NCBI GenBank assembly: GCA_028752905.1
Contig: JAQNBH010000139.1
Location: 310,001-374,000, forward strand
Source: Cladorhizidae sp. MBARI D1340-BT2
Taxonomy: Eukaryota > Porifera > Demospongiae > Poecilosclerida > Cladorhizidae
Direction of reading: 5' to 3'
Length of the DNA: 64,000 nucleotides
Every line of letters begins with the position of its first letter. The stretch's first letter is position 1. Shown here in pieces: positions 33,903-45,400 of this stretch. The position numbers and the translations under genes were made by a program. A model generated the notes under the pieces. It saw only the letters and a program-made list of their open reading frames with translations, searched no databases and was not told where the DNA came from.

Positions 33903-35037
33903 AGGTGGCTGATGAAGTCATGCTCTCTTGCTCGTTGGTGTTCGTCAAGGTGCTGCTGGTGACTTGCCAAGTACTGTTTCCCATACCGGTTCGTTTCACA
34001 CCAGATATCCTTGATGATATATTGACGTGAATAATTGCTCGAAAGCATCCAGAGGCTCGACCACACCTTATTAGGCCCAAGAACAGAAGATACCACCATG
34101 CCACTTGCATCGCCTTCTTCCTCGTCTATGTCTACGTCATAACCACCTCCCGCTCCATCCTCACCATGCAAACTAACATCATCCCACCCATCACATTGAA
34201 CCTCATGCCCCCCACCGCACTCTTCATCTCGTATCTTAACCTCTTCACCTGGAATCTTAACCTCTTCACCTGGAATCTTAACCTCTTCACCTGGAATCTC
34301 GCCCTCTTCACCTGGAACCTCGCCCTCTTCACCTGGAACCTCGCCCTCTTCACCTGGAACCTCGCACCCTCTTCACCTGGAACCTCGCCCTCTTCACCTG
34401 GAACCTCGTCCTCTTCACATTCATTATCAGCACCTTCATCTCCAACATCTATAATAAAATGAATATTTATTGGTTATTTATATTGTTGTATTTTATTGCT
34501 CTTGCTGTAGTAAATAACTTTCCTTCAAGGTAACCATCAAAGTCTCCATCACTTATATATATCACCATCTAGTTCATCCATGAACTTGATAAGGTCTAGG
34601 GTTCAGAGGAAAGTCTAAAATTGCTAATAATGAAATTCTTCAGGGAGGAGCTTGTGGGTAAATTTGGAGGGTGGAGTTGTGAGATCAAGAAGGTGGAGTT
34701 CAGCAACTAGAACTACGCAGAGCTTGCAAACAGTTGAGAGTTCAGGGTTGGGCGAGGTGAGCAAGATTTGAAAAGAGAAAGTATTTGTGAGGTGGAATAG
34801 TCGGCGCTGCAAAAGCAAGTAAGAAGCTTAGAATGGCAAGTCAACGCAAGAAACGTCTGCTCTAGAACAAGAAGGTGCCGATCACCGCACAAAAAAACCA
34901 TGATGCGCAAAGCTAAGTTAGCGCCAATGCTCGAGATCCAACTAATAATTTAGCAAGGAGCGGGCGACTATAGTCGCGCTCCGCAATTACGTGAAGTTCA
35001 ATTGAGGTGACTTTAGTCGACAAACGCATTTGAAGGG
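33903..35037 (-). mobile_element. piggyBac D, 3'-truncated, copy 1
   Basis: The 5' end at TTAA (35,038-35,041) reads, on the minus strand, TTAACCCTTCAAATGCG and then a 10-bp palindrome, GACTATAGTC. TTAACCC is a common piggyBac terminus. The minus strand carries an acidic N-terminus with 7-residue EGEVPGE repeats from a 21-bp repeat (34,225-34,410). It then has HGEDGAGGGYDVD and the piggyBac N-domain stretch IKDIWCETNRYGKQYLAS (family: I...V.ETNRYA.QY). The rest of the transposase is replaced by the TA-rich minisatellite. Confidence 0.75.
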
Positions 35038-35041
35038 TTAA

Positions 35042-35331
35042 GCAGTAAACAATAAACTGTAAACGATAAACTGAAACTTACCTACATACATTATATACAT
35101 ACATTATACACATATACCTACATACATACAATATACACACCTACATAATATACATTACACATACATTATACACACATAGATACTCACCTACATACATTAT
35201 ACACACAAACATACATTATACATACCTTAGCGTCCATCTGTCCGTCCGTACATACCTACATACACACATACATACACATTAGTAAGCATGTATATATCTA
35301 CTGCATTGATGACTCATTAGTAAGCATGCAT
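35042..35331. repeat. Tetranucleotide satellite piece and ~38-bp repeat
   Basis: TACATACA satellite (35,075-35,275), then 1.5 copies of a 38-bp unit (TATCTACTGCATTGATGACT...) that continues after element E at 41,563-41,680. This flank was the target of element E. Confidence 0.85.
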
Positions 35332-35335
35332 ATAT

Positions 35336-35371
35336 GTACAGGCTCTGGTAAAAGGGCCCACTTCGCGCAGA
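35336..35371. repeat. Element E left TIR
   Basis: AAAAGGGCCCACTTCGCGCA core matches the complement of 41,529-41,548 exactly; two mismatches and one indel lie outside the core. Confidence 0.85.
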
Positions 35372-36284
35372 TATTGAAATTGAGATACAACCTAAAACAG
35401 TGCCTAGGCCAAAATTTTATAAAATCCATTTTATTAGCTTATAAGTATCTATTATCTTTTAGCTAACTTTCTGTGAAGTTTGATGACCTAAAAGCGTCTG
35501 CTTCTTGCCGAGCGTAGCCTTAGAAAACTCTGACTCAATTCTTCTCTACGCGTAACCGAGATTGAAGTTTAACTGCCGGCGGAAGAATACTACGTGCACA
35601 CGGAAGTATGGGAGTTACCCGCGCGCCTTTATAACACGTTACCACAGTAACAACAACAGCTGCAGAATGACTTTTCAAACTTGTGCTAGAGAAGCTGCTA
35701 GAGCTTTGAATGGTTTGCTTAACCCTACGCGTGCGTAACGCAATAATTGAACCGAACCCTCCTTGCGGGACTATTTTTGGGACAATATGGCTGCTCCACG
35801 TGTTGGCGAGTGTCCTGTCTTTATGCGCCTCTATTTCTCCTTTCTCTGTTCTTCCGGATTCGAAAAGTTGCCTTGAAGACTCATCAAAGATTGGGGGAGA
35901 ATATAAACTCTACCTTGGACTCTGGATTTTTCTTCGTGTAAAGATAAATGGTGAGCTGTAATTAGAATTGTTTAGTTACTTTCTTTTTGCTTGCTTTGTG
36001 ATCCGTATAGCCAGCCTTCGTTTTTAGTAATCAAGCTTTTAGTTTCTTTGGTAGCCAGCAGTCCATCTAGATAGCGCTAGCGTCATTCATTTGTAGCTAG
36101 CAGTAGATCTAGCTAGCTAGTGTCGCTCTATCCAGCAGTAGCTCTAGCTAGCGCTAGCGTTTGTTTTACTGGTAGTAATTGTAGTGATACAACAGTGAAC
36201 CTAGCGGGTAAATCAACTTCTTAGCTCTCATCGAAGTTCACTTGCTACATTACTTACAAGCTGTGCCTAGGTAGATAACTTGCT
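35372..36284 (+). other. 5' region of element E, no assigned gene
   Basis: Short open frames only: MTFQTCAREAARALNGLL from 35,667 and an 83-codon frame at 35,710-35,961, none recognisable. CTAGCGCTAG-type repeats are at 36,070-36,160. It may hold 5' UTR or first exon of the element E gene. Confidence 0.4.
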
Positions 36285-37797
36285 CTCTCTCTATATATAT
36301 AATGAGAGAGGACACTAGTGGCACGCCATCATAACTTGCTCAATATATATATAATGAGAGAAAACACTAGTGGCACGCCATCATAACTTGCTCTATATAT
36401 ATATATATATATATATAATGAGAGAGGACACTAGTGGCACGCCATCATAACTTGCTCAATATATATATATAATGAGAGAGGACACTAGTGGCACGCCATC
36501 ATAACTTGCTCTATATATATATATAATGAGAGAGGACACTAGTGGCATGCCATCATAACTTGCTCTCTATATATATATAATGAGAGAGGACACTAGTGGC
36601 ACGCCATCATAACTTGCTCAATATATATATATATAATGAGAGAGGACACTAGTGGCACGCCATCATAACTTGCTCAATATATATATATATAATGAGAGAG
36701 GACACTAGTGGCACGCCATCATAACTTGCTCAATATATATATATATAATGAGAGAGGACACTAGTGGCACGCCATCATAACTTGCTCAATATATATATAT
36801 AATGAGAGAGGACACTAGTGGCACGCCATCATAACTTGCTCTATATATATATAATGAGAGAGGACACTAGTGGCACGCCATCATAACTTTCTCTATATAT
36901 ATATATATATATATAATGAGAGAAGACTCTAGTGGCATGCCATCATAACTTGCTCAATATATATATAATGAGAGAAAACACTAGTGGCACGCCATCATAA
37001 CTTGCTCAATATATATATATATATATAATGAGAGAAGACTCTAGTGGCATGCCATCATAACTTGCTCTATATATATATATATATAATGAGAGAGGACACT
37101 AGTGGCTCGCCATCATAACTTGCTCTCTATATATATATAATGAGAGAGGACACTAGTGGCACGCCATCATAACTTGCTCAATATATATATATATAATGAG
37201 AGAGGACACTAGTGGCACGCCATCATAACTTGCTCAATATATATATATATAATGAGAGAGGACACTAGTGGCACGCCATCATAACTTGCTCAATATATAT
37301 ATATAATGAGAGAAGACTCTAGTGGCATGCCATCATAACTTGCTCTCTATATATATATATAATGAGAGAGGACACTAGTGGCACGCCATCATAACTTGCT
37401 CAATATATATATATATAATGAGAGAGGACACTAGTGGCACGCCATCATAACTTGCTCAATATATATATATGTAATGAGAGAGGACACTAGTGGCACGCCA
37501 TCATAACTTGCTCAATATATATATATATAATGAGAGAAGACACTAGTGGCACGCCATCATAACTTGCTCAATATATATATATACTGAGAGAGGACACTAG
37601 TGGCAAGCCATCATAACTTGCTCAATATATATATATATAATGAGAGAGGACACTAGTGGCACGCCATCATAACTTGCTCTATATATATATATAATGAGAG
37701 AGGACACTAGTGGCACGCCATCATAACTTGCTCTATATATATATATAATGAGAGAGGACACTAGTGGCACGCCATCATAACTTGCTCTATATATATA
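36285..37797. repeat. ~54-60-bp minisatellite with (TA)n, block 2
   Basis: About 26 monomers of the same unit as 33,405-33,902. AGAAGACTCTAGTGGCATG variants appear periodically, suggesting higher-order amplification. Confidence 0.95.
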
Positions 37798-38888
37798 TAG
37801 GTGGCTGATGAAGTCATGCTCTCTTGCTCGTTGGTGTTCGTCAAGGTGCGGCTGGTGACTTGCCAAGTACTGTTTCTCATACCGGTTCGTTTCACACCAG
37901 ATATCCTTGATGATATTGACGTGAATAATTGCTCGAAAGCATCCAGAGGCTCGACCACACCTTATTAGGCCCACCAACAGAAGAACAGAAGATACCACCA
38001 TGCCACTTGCATCGCCTTCTTCCTCGTCTACGTCATAACCACCTCCCGCTCCATCCTCACCATGCAAACTAACATCATCCCACCCATCACATTGAACCTC
38101 ATGCCCCCCACCTTGAACCACGCACTCTTCATCTCGTATCTCTTAACCTCTTCACCTGGAACCTCGCCCTCTTCACCTGGAACCTCGCCCTCTTCACCTG
38201 GAACCTCGCCCTCTTCACCTGGAACCTCGCCCTCTTCACCTGGAACCTCGCCCTCTTCACCTGGAACCTCGTCCTCTTCACATTCATTATCAGCACCTTC
38301 ATCTCCAACATCTATAATAAAAGAATATTTATTGGTTATTTATATTGTTGTATTTTTATTGCTCTTGCTGTAGTAAATAACTTTCCTTCAAGGTAACCAT
38401 CACTTATATATATCACCATCTAGTTCATCCATGAACTTGATAAGGTCTAGGGTTCAGAGGAAAGTCTAAAATTGCTAATAATGAAATTCTTCAGGGAGGA
38501 GCTTGTGGGCAAATTTGGAGGGTGGAGTTGTGAGATCAAGAAGGTGGAGTTCAGCAACTAGAACTGCGCAGAGCTTGCAAACAGTTGAGAGTTCAGGGTT
38601 GGGCGAGGTGAGCAAGATTGGAAAAGAGAAAGAATTTGTGAGCTGGAATAGTCGGCGCTGCAAAAGCAAGTAAGAAGCTTAGAATGGCAAGTCAACGTAA
38701 GAAACGTCTGCTCTAGAACAAGAAGGTGCCGATCACCGCACAAAAAAAACATGATGCTCAAAGCTAAGTTAGCGCCAATGCTCGAGATCCAACTAATAAT
38801 TTAGCAAGGAGCGGGCGACTATAGTCGCCCTCCGCAATTACGTGAAGTTCAATTGAGGCGACTATAGTCGACAAACGCAGTTAAAGGG
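37798..38888 (-). mobile_element. piggyBac D, 3'-truncated, copy 2 (inside element E)
   Basis: Same remnant as 33,903-35,037: TTAA at 38,889-38,892, minus-strand CCCTTTAACTGCG terminus, GACTATAGTC palindromes, EGEVPGE repeats (here six regular 21-bp monomers at 38,150-38,275), then HGEDGAGGGYDVDEEEGDAS and IKDIWCETNRYEKQYLAS. It inserted in an exon of element E's gene and was then truncated, with the minisatellite at its broken end. Confidence 0.75.
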
Positions 38889-40190
38889 TTAACTTTTGTG
38901 AGAAAGACCAACAACCCTTGCTGGATATCTTACAAGACTACTTCAACACTCCTTTTGAAGGAGAAATGGATAGTGATGATGTGACTGGAGCAGCAAATCA
39001 TGGTAAGTTTAGTGAAGACATAGGTGTGTGTCAACAGCCAAAAAAAAAATATCATACTACTGAATAGCTGAATAGCCAAATATACACTGTATTGACAAAA
39101 ATTTGTATTTAGGAGTAATGTGGAGTAATGTGTTGGAATTATAGTACATCTGTGTGCATACTATTTACAGAGACAGAACTTTTGTGCAATCGCAGAGTGG
39201 TATATAGAGGTTGGCGAGATGGGTGTGGAGGAGATCAGTGAGGATGAAGAAATTAAGAAATTGAGGAGGAAGATTTGGACCGTGATGAGCAAGTGAGTGA
39301 AGCCCTGGAGAATCTTCACATGATTGATGGCATCGAACCAACTCTTTCCGACATCGAGGAAAATAAGCAAGTTGGAGATTTCTTGGATGCTGGATGTGGT
39401 TGTCGTCTTCGTGATGGGGGAAGTTTCTCTCTCCCATTTTCCTTGACAGCATGTCTTTGATTTCGCTCACACTGCAATTCCCAGACACACAATGAGTTGG
39501 ACATCTTGCTTGGGCAGCTCATGGCTACCTCAAATTCGATGGAGATGTTCGGCATTCACTGTTGAGTAGACAGAAAAAGTACACAAAATATTACCATCAG
39601 GGGCAACCAGTGTGTCCTTCCATGTTTCGTTACCTTCACACTGTTGGCGAGAAACGAACGAAGAACTTGGTGACACACTTCAAGGACAATGGGCACATGT
39701 CCATGGAAACACCAGGCGTCTTCCCCACAATGCCCTTGCATTTGCTTCGGTAGAGTTTATTGTCAGATTCTTACTAAACTATGCTGATCAGAATGGCCTG
39801 CTCCTTCCTGGTCGCATACCAGGTTATAGCAGATCTGACATCAAGCTGCTACCTTCCAGCGTGTCCAAGAGAGGGATCCGGAGGATGTATTGTTAAGCTG
39901 CTAACTCCACACCCGGTGCATGTCCGGCTGCATACTCCACCTTCAATAAGCTCTGGCAGTCACTGCTTCCATCCATTTTATTATGAAACCTATGTCCGAC
40001 TTGTGCTGGCAATGCCAACAGAACAGTACAGCTATCCTCCGAGCTGCTAACTGTCCTGATGTGGAGAAATGTGCTACTATAAAAGTAGCAGAAGAGCACC
40101 TTCAAATTGTGCAGCTGGAAAGGTCGTTCTACAAAACCACCTGTGACGAGTGAACGCACTTGCACTTGTATGATCTGCAGAAAGGAGGGA
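38889..40190 (+). pseudogene. Element E transposase-like gene, broken
   Basis: Exon at 38,889-39,001: NFCEKDQQPLLDILQDYFNT, PFEGEMDSDDVTGAANH, donor CATG|GTAAGT. The next exon follows a tttacag acceptor (39,170), with pieces in shifting frames. They are EEEDLDRDEQVSEALENLHM, FLDAGCGCRLRDGG, HQGQPVCPSMFRYLHTVG, RRLPHNALAFASVEF, LLPGRIPGYSRSDIKLLPSS, and degraded LCWQCQQN / EEHLQIVQLERSFYKT-like motifs near 39,990-40,140. I recall this motif set (CGC, H.G..VC...F..LH, PGRIPG....D..LLPSS, DLC..CQ.N) from uncharacterised transposon proteins of cnidarians, sponges and fish. The catalytic C-terminus seems absent. At least four frame breaks. piggyBac D cut the first exon. Confidence 0.65.
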
Positions 40191-40370
40191 CATAACAGTA
40201 GATCAGCAACAATAAGTCTTTAACCAATGTTGTTGTAACACTGTATAATAATAATTATTCTTGTCCCACTTTTTATCTAATAATAGTTTGTTCTAACAAC
40301 AAAAGAGAGAAAACTGTGTTAGGACAAGTAGCCGGCATACTGCTGACCTAAAACTAAGTTTAATAACACT
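40191..40370. other. Non-coding spacer in element E
   Basis: AT-rich sequence after the transposase remnant; nothing recognised. Confidence 0.4.
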
Positions 40371-41090
40371 AACTGTAGGCTAGAAACAAGTTAACTATGG
40401 GCTAGAAACTAAACACTAACTATGGGCTAAATAAATAAAGGCTAACTGTGGGCTAGAAAACAAGTTAAACAAAGGCTACCTGTGAACAAAGGCTAACTGT
40501 GGGCTAGAAAACAAGTTAAATAAAGGCTAACTGTTAACTAGAAAACAAGTTAAATGAAGGCTAACTGTGGGCTAGAAAACAAGTTAAATAAAGGCTAACT
40601 GTGGGCTAGAAAACAAGTTAAATAAAGGCTAACTGTGGGCTAGAAAACAAGTTAAATAAAGGCTAACTGTGGGCTAGAAAACAAGTTAAATAAAGGCTAA
40701 CTGTGGGCTAGAAAACAAGATAAACAAAGGCTAACTGTGGGTTAGAAAAGAAGTTCAAGTTCAATAAAGGCTAACTGTGGGTTAGAAAAGAAGTTCAAGT
40801 TCAATAAAGGCTAACTGTGGGCTAGAAAACAAGTTAAATAAAGGCTAACTGTGGGCTAGAAAACAAGTTAAATAAAGGCTAACTGTGGGCTAGAAAACAA
40901 GTCAAATAAAGGCTAACTATGGGCTAGAAAACAGGTTAAATAAAGGCTAACTGTGGGCTAGAAAACGAGTTAAACAAAGGCTACCTGTGAACAAAGGCTA
41001 ACTGTAGGATAGAATTAAACAAAGGCTAACTGTGGGCTTCTTAGAAAACAAGTTAAACAAAGGCCAACTGTGAGCTAGAGAACAAGTTAA
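40371..41090. repeat. 33-bp minisatellite in element E
   Basis: About 20 copies of AAGGCTAACTGTGGGCTAGA + AAACAAGTTAAAT, with deletion variants. Confidence 0.94.
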
Positions 41091-41523
41091 ACCAAAAAGT
41101 TACAGTTGGTGGTTGAACACAGCTAGTAATATCTCTCACCTGCTTTTCCTCCCAAGAATAGCTGCTTGATTCATGGAGGCACGACGTTTTGGGGGGCTCT
41201 AGTGGTGTTCTAAGTCCTTGGCTGCGCCGTGGAAGCGAAGAAAAGCTCCTCCAAGAAGTGTGTGACTTTTATCCACGAACTATGAAGGGCGTATCTTGTA
41301 GAATCACGTGCTACCTCAAACGCATAACACGGAAGATTACGGAAATAGAAAATTTCCCCGTAAGTAAACATTGAAAGACCGTTTTCATGGAATTATGGCC
41401 TTGTACTTAGCTGGTTTAGATCGGTCGTAACTCAGCAAACCAACTAGCTATGATGACGCTTCTTAGACCATTTTGAAGGTAATAAGGTGTGCTATATCTT
41501 AGTGCCAATAACTCAAATTTTAT

Positions 41524-41562
41524 ATCTTGCGCGAAGTGGGCCCTTTTCGCAGAGCCTGTCAC
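41524..41562. repeat. Element E right TIR
   Basis: Inverted partner of 35,336-35,371 (TGCGCGAAGTGGGCCCTTTT core). Confidence 0.85.
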
Positions 41563-41566
41563 ATAT

Positions 41567-41685
41567 CTACTGCATTGATGACTCATTAGTAAGCATGTAT
41601 ATATCTACTGCATTGATGACTCATTAGTAGGCATGTATATATCTACTGCATTGATGACTCATTAGTAAGCATGTATATTAGGGTT
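41567..41685. repeat. ~38-bp tandem repeat, right flank of element E
   Basis: Three monomers (TATATCTACTGCATTGATGA...), continuous with 35,280-35,331 if element E is removed. Confidence 0.88.
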
Positions 41686-42464
41686 TGAACTGCAATTCAG
41701 TGTTCGGAGCTAGGTTGACGGGAAAGGGGAGGACAGGACTTGCCACATTGTATGCAGCTCTAGATTTGCCCCCTCGAGTGACTGGCAACTCTTACTCATA
41801 ACACACCCAGCTTATCTGTTGTGTTCTGGGTGAGAGTGTCCGTCAATGTTGATGCTTGTACTTAAAGTGCTGAAACCCAAACTGGAATTCATATACTCAA
41901 TTTATCATAAAAAAAAATTTCATCAATATTTTTTTTTTATTGTTGTACTTTTCAAACTGATTTATTATGAAATGTAATTTTCATGTAGTGACATCACATG
42001 ATACCGTGTAACTCATTCAATTTTTGTCTGTAGTAAATAATTTTTATATATTATGAAAGCTCTTGCATTACTCCTTTTTAATTGACAAATTATCAATCCA
42101 GTCATTTTCGGATGAGATATTCAGTCTGACAGCATTATGACCCGGATAAAAATTAAATTGGGGATGTTGGGATGAATAAAAAATGTAAAAAAAATATATC
42201 AATTCAAAAGAGGTATCTGTGATCACTCTAATAGCAAGTGTTGAAGACCTGTGGTTTGGGTACAGGAGTGCATCTAAACATTTTAAAGGACCTTTGCGGT
42301 TTCCCCATGTTTCAGTCCTAGTTTATTGCAACACCATTATTCTAATGTCAATGGAAAGCACCTAGAATGAGCTACATTTTGAGACCATAATCTTTGGAAA
42401 TGGATTAAGCATTCAATAGTTATGACACGATTTTTTTTAACCCACAAAATGGTCTACTCCCCCC
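41686..42464. mobile_element. Possible end of a G-terminated TTAA element
   Basis: No gene. The sequence ends CTACTCCCCCC-TTAA (42,465-42,468), read from the other strand as TTAA-GGGGGGAGTAG. This resembles the K-element termini (TTAA-GGGGGGAAGAG). AATGGAAAGCACCTAGAATG (about 42,349-42,368) resembles subterminal sequence near 58,650 and 3,520. No opposite end was found. Confidence 0.4.
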
Positions 42465-43538
42465 TTAAGGAGCAAGCTAAAAGCGAGGGAGCAATCTAAG
42501 AGGAGGGAGCAAGCTAAGAGGAGGGAGCAAGCTAAGAGCGAGGGAGCAAGCTAAGAGCGAGGGAGCAAGCTAAGAGCGAGGGAGCAAGCTAAGAGCGAGG
42601 GAGCAAGCTAAGAGCGAGGGAGCAAGCTAAGAGCGAGGGAGCAAGCTAAGAGCGAGGGAGCAAGCTAAGAGCGAGGGAGCAAGCTAAGAGCGAGGGAGCA
42701 AGCTAAGAGCGAGGGAGCAAGCTAAGAGCGAGGGAGCAAGCTAAGAGCGAGCGAGCAAGCTAAGAGCGAGCGAGCAAGCTAAGAGCGAGCGAGCAAGCTA
42801 AGAGCGAGGGAGCAAGCTAAGAGCGAGGGGGCAAGCTAAGAGCGAGCAAGCAAGCTAAGAGCGAGCAAGCAAGCTAAGAGCGAGCAAGCAAGCTAAGAGC
42901 GAGCAAGCAAGCTAAGAGCAAGCAAGCTAAGACCACAAAGCTGTGATAAGACCACAAAGCTGTGCTAAGAACACAAAGCTGCGCTAAGACCAAGCCGTGC
43001 TAAAGCTACAGCTACAGACCTAGAGCTAACACACCTAGAGCTAAACACTGAGTACGGTAGCAACTTACTTCTGCTTAGGATTGTTTCCTTCAGAGCTTTC
43101 CTAAGTCATCCGCCAGCAAAACATCTGTGATTCGAGTGGCGAGCAGCTGATGTTTCCTTCAGAGATCCTCCAGCAAAACTTCTGTGGTTCCAATGGCGAG
43201 CAGCTGATGTTTCCTTCAGAGATCCTCCTGCATAACTTCTGTGATTCGGAATGGCGAGCGCAACTGTCTTGAATAACCAATGGTTGTCTTTTATACATCG
43301 CGAGACAAATCGCCACGTTTTATGCACGTGTTATTTATACCACGTGTTATACGCGTCATAAGGTGCGTGCGCATAACTCTGCTCTGAACGGCGACGCGTC
43401 AGCCTTTTTATTCGCGCGATCGGCTAGTTGTCTAACTCATTGCTGCGATACCGCTCTATAATAGTGTAAGTTCATGAGTGTGCCTTTATATTATATAGCA
43501 CTTACTATGACATTTTTTTTTTTACTTGAAAACAATTG
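42465..43538. repeat. Leader segment with 19-bp array, right arm
   Basis: TTAA, then about 24 copies of GAGGGAGCAAGCTAAGAGC-type monomers. The leader follows (57-bp repeats at 43,100-43,270, CACGTG region, TATA-like AAAAAG) up to TTAA at 43,539-43,542. Inverted relative to 26,722-27,545. Confidence 0.85.
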
Positions 43539-44599
43539 TTAACTCTTTGGCTGCGAAGGGATTTACCCAGTAATTTCCCCTGCACGCGGAGGCTTTTTAT
43601 TGAATCACCCGTTTTTGAAATCACCTGATGTTTAATTGCTTTTGTTTTCTATTTGGGAGGCTTGTTTAGGTGAGCATATGAGTGATATTCTGACTATCTC
43701 CTAACTTTCTACCCAACACCAGGCTAGAAGAACCTTTTGAGATGGCAAGACAAATGAAGCTAGACTCCAAGTAAGTATTATTATGTGGATAAGCTAACCA
43801 GTTTGTTACATAGATGATCATTATAGCTAGCAAATTAGATGGCGCTTGAAGTGTATAGGCAGTTTTAGCTGATATTTATAGCTAGCAAATTAGCTAGCTC
43901 TTGAAGTTGGCAGTTTTAGATAGCCAAGTAGCTAGCGCTTGAAGTGTGTAGGCAGTTTGAGCTTATCTTTATAGATGGCAAATTAGCTAGCGCTTGAAGT
44001 TGGCAGTTTTAGACGATCATTATAGCTAGCAAATTAGATGGCGGTTGAAGTGTATAGGCAGTTTGAGCTTATCTTTATAGCTAGCAAATTAGCTAGCTCT
44101 TGAAGTTGGCAGTTTTAGATAGCCAAGTAGCTAGCGCTTGAAGTGTATGAGCTGATCTTTATAGCTGGCAAATTAGCTAGCGCTTGAAGTTGGCAGTTTT
44201 AGATGATCATTATAGCTAGCAAATTAGCTAGCGCTTGAAGAAGGCAGTTGTAGCTGATGTATAGGCTAGCATTGGAGGTAGCTAGTAGACTACCAAGCAA
44301 ACCAAGTTGTTCTATAGCTAGTGCTAGTATGTATCTCAGCTCTGCTAGCTTTGGATGATCTACCAACTGTGCTATCATCATGGATAGTACTCAGAATGGT
44401 CACAGCTCTCGTCCATCCATTTCAAGGCATGAACACCATTTGTACTTACAGATTCCTTTTCATTTTGTCTTTGGCCTTGATACATGCAGGTCCCCCCCTG
44501 TTCACCCAAACTGTACCAAATGCACCAAAGCCACTACTTTTTAGAGATAGTACAAGTGTATATATCATATTATTGTGTGTATACTAAAGTCTCCTCACC

Positions 44600-44760
44600 T
44601 ACATACAGCTTCAAACTATAGGTATATCCACTAGAGCTGTCTGCCAGGACATAAGCTTTCGTACCCCACTTTGTGGGCTTCATGGACAAGTACTGGATGA
44701 ACCAGACAATCCAATTGATTCATCGACAGCAATTTCTCTTCCAAGCTGGTATGATTGTCC
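44600..44760 (-). pseudogene. piggyBac C catalytic remnant, right arm
   Basis: Minus strand reads EIAVDESIGLSGSSSTCP in one frame and the same IDES/KP.KWG segment as the left arm with a small deletion. The first catalytic Asp context is conserved; the others are absent. Confidence 0.65.
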
Positions 44761-44872
44761 ATGCTAATGGCTATAATGAGGGCTCTTTATCTCGCTAACT
44801 GTGCCAAGCTTTACAATCTCTCATTCTAGATTGAGGAGGTAGGTCTTGATTCCAAGCTATAAATTGGTCTGC

Positions 44873-45400
44873 TTACAAATTTGTTTCCTCCACAATTCTC
44901 CTTAGGATAGTGTTATCGAGAAAAAGCTGAGCAAAGTCAATGGGCGCTTTTCCTTCCATATCAACTGTGCAACCAGATGTCTGACTGAATGAGATATTAC
45001 CACTGGAGCTGCTGGCACTGGAGCTGCTGGCACTGGAGCTGCTGGCACTGGAGCTGCTGGCACTGGAGCTGCTGGCACTGGAGCTGCTGGCACTGGAGCT
45101 GCTGGCACTGGAGCTGCTGGCACTGGAGCTGCTGGCACTGGAGCTGCTGGCACTGGAGCTGCTGGCACTGGAGCTGCTGGCACTGGAGCTGCTGGCCACT
45201 GGAGCTGCTGGCACTGGAGCTGCTGGCACTGGAGTTGCTTGAACTTTCACTGGAGCTACTCCTATGACCTTCTTCATTGTTACACTATCCACAACATCTT
45301 CACCATCCTCCACACCCTCTTTACCATCCTCCACACCTTCACAATAATTCTTATCAATATATCCACCAAAATCATCATAACTGTCATCTCTTTTTAACAT
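44873..45400 (-). pseudogene. piggyBac C transposase N-terminus, right arm
   Basis: One unbroken frame from MLKRDDSYDDFGGYIDKNYC through an acidic stretch and a 15-bp-repeat-encoded Ser/Ala tract to GCTVDMEGKAPIDFAQLFLD and ILRRIVEETNL, then TAA. In the family the chain continues ...ETNLYA.QF; ADQFIASNQDLPP lies just past the stop, so a single nonsense change ends it. The 15-bp array (45,003-45,240) reads as Ser-Ser-Ser-Ser-Ala here. Confidence 0.78.

Larger units (their letters stand above)
35336..41562 (+). mobile_element. Element E: 6.2-kb DNA transposon with ~38-bp TIRs
   Basis: The left end GTACAGGCTCTGGTAAAAGG, continuing GCCCACTTCGCGCA, is inverted at 41,524-41,562 (as GTGACAGGCTCTGCGAAAAG...). 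Flanking ATAT (35,332-35,335 and 41,563-41,566) is a possible 4-bp target duplication. Removing the element restores a normal 38-bp monomer. The interior holds a transposase-like gene (38,889-40,190), a piggyBac D insertion with its minisatellite (36,285-38,888) and a 33-bp minisatellite. I cannot place it in a named superfamily; 4-bp-TSD groups such as Sola are candidates only. Confidence 0.75.

Noticed and set aside
36285..37797. Possible CRISPR array (38-bp uniform core with spacers)
   Set aside because: Spacers are (TA)n and not unique, there are no cas genes, and the genome is eukaryotic. It is a minisatellite.
42465..42480. TTAA-GGAGCAAG as the 5' terminus of piggyBac A, pairing with GGAGGGGC at 3,409
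   Set aside because: Only four bases match, too few for a TIR. The 5' end of A remains undefined.
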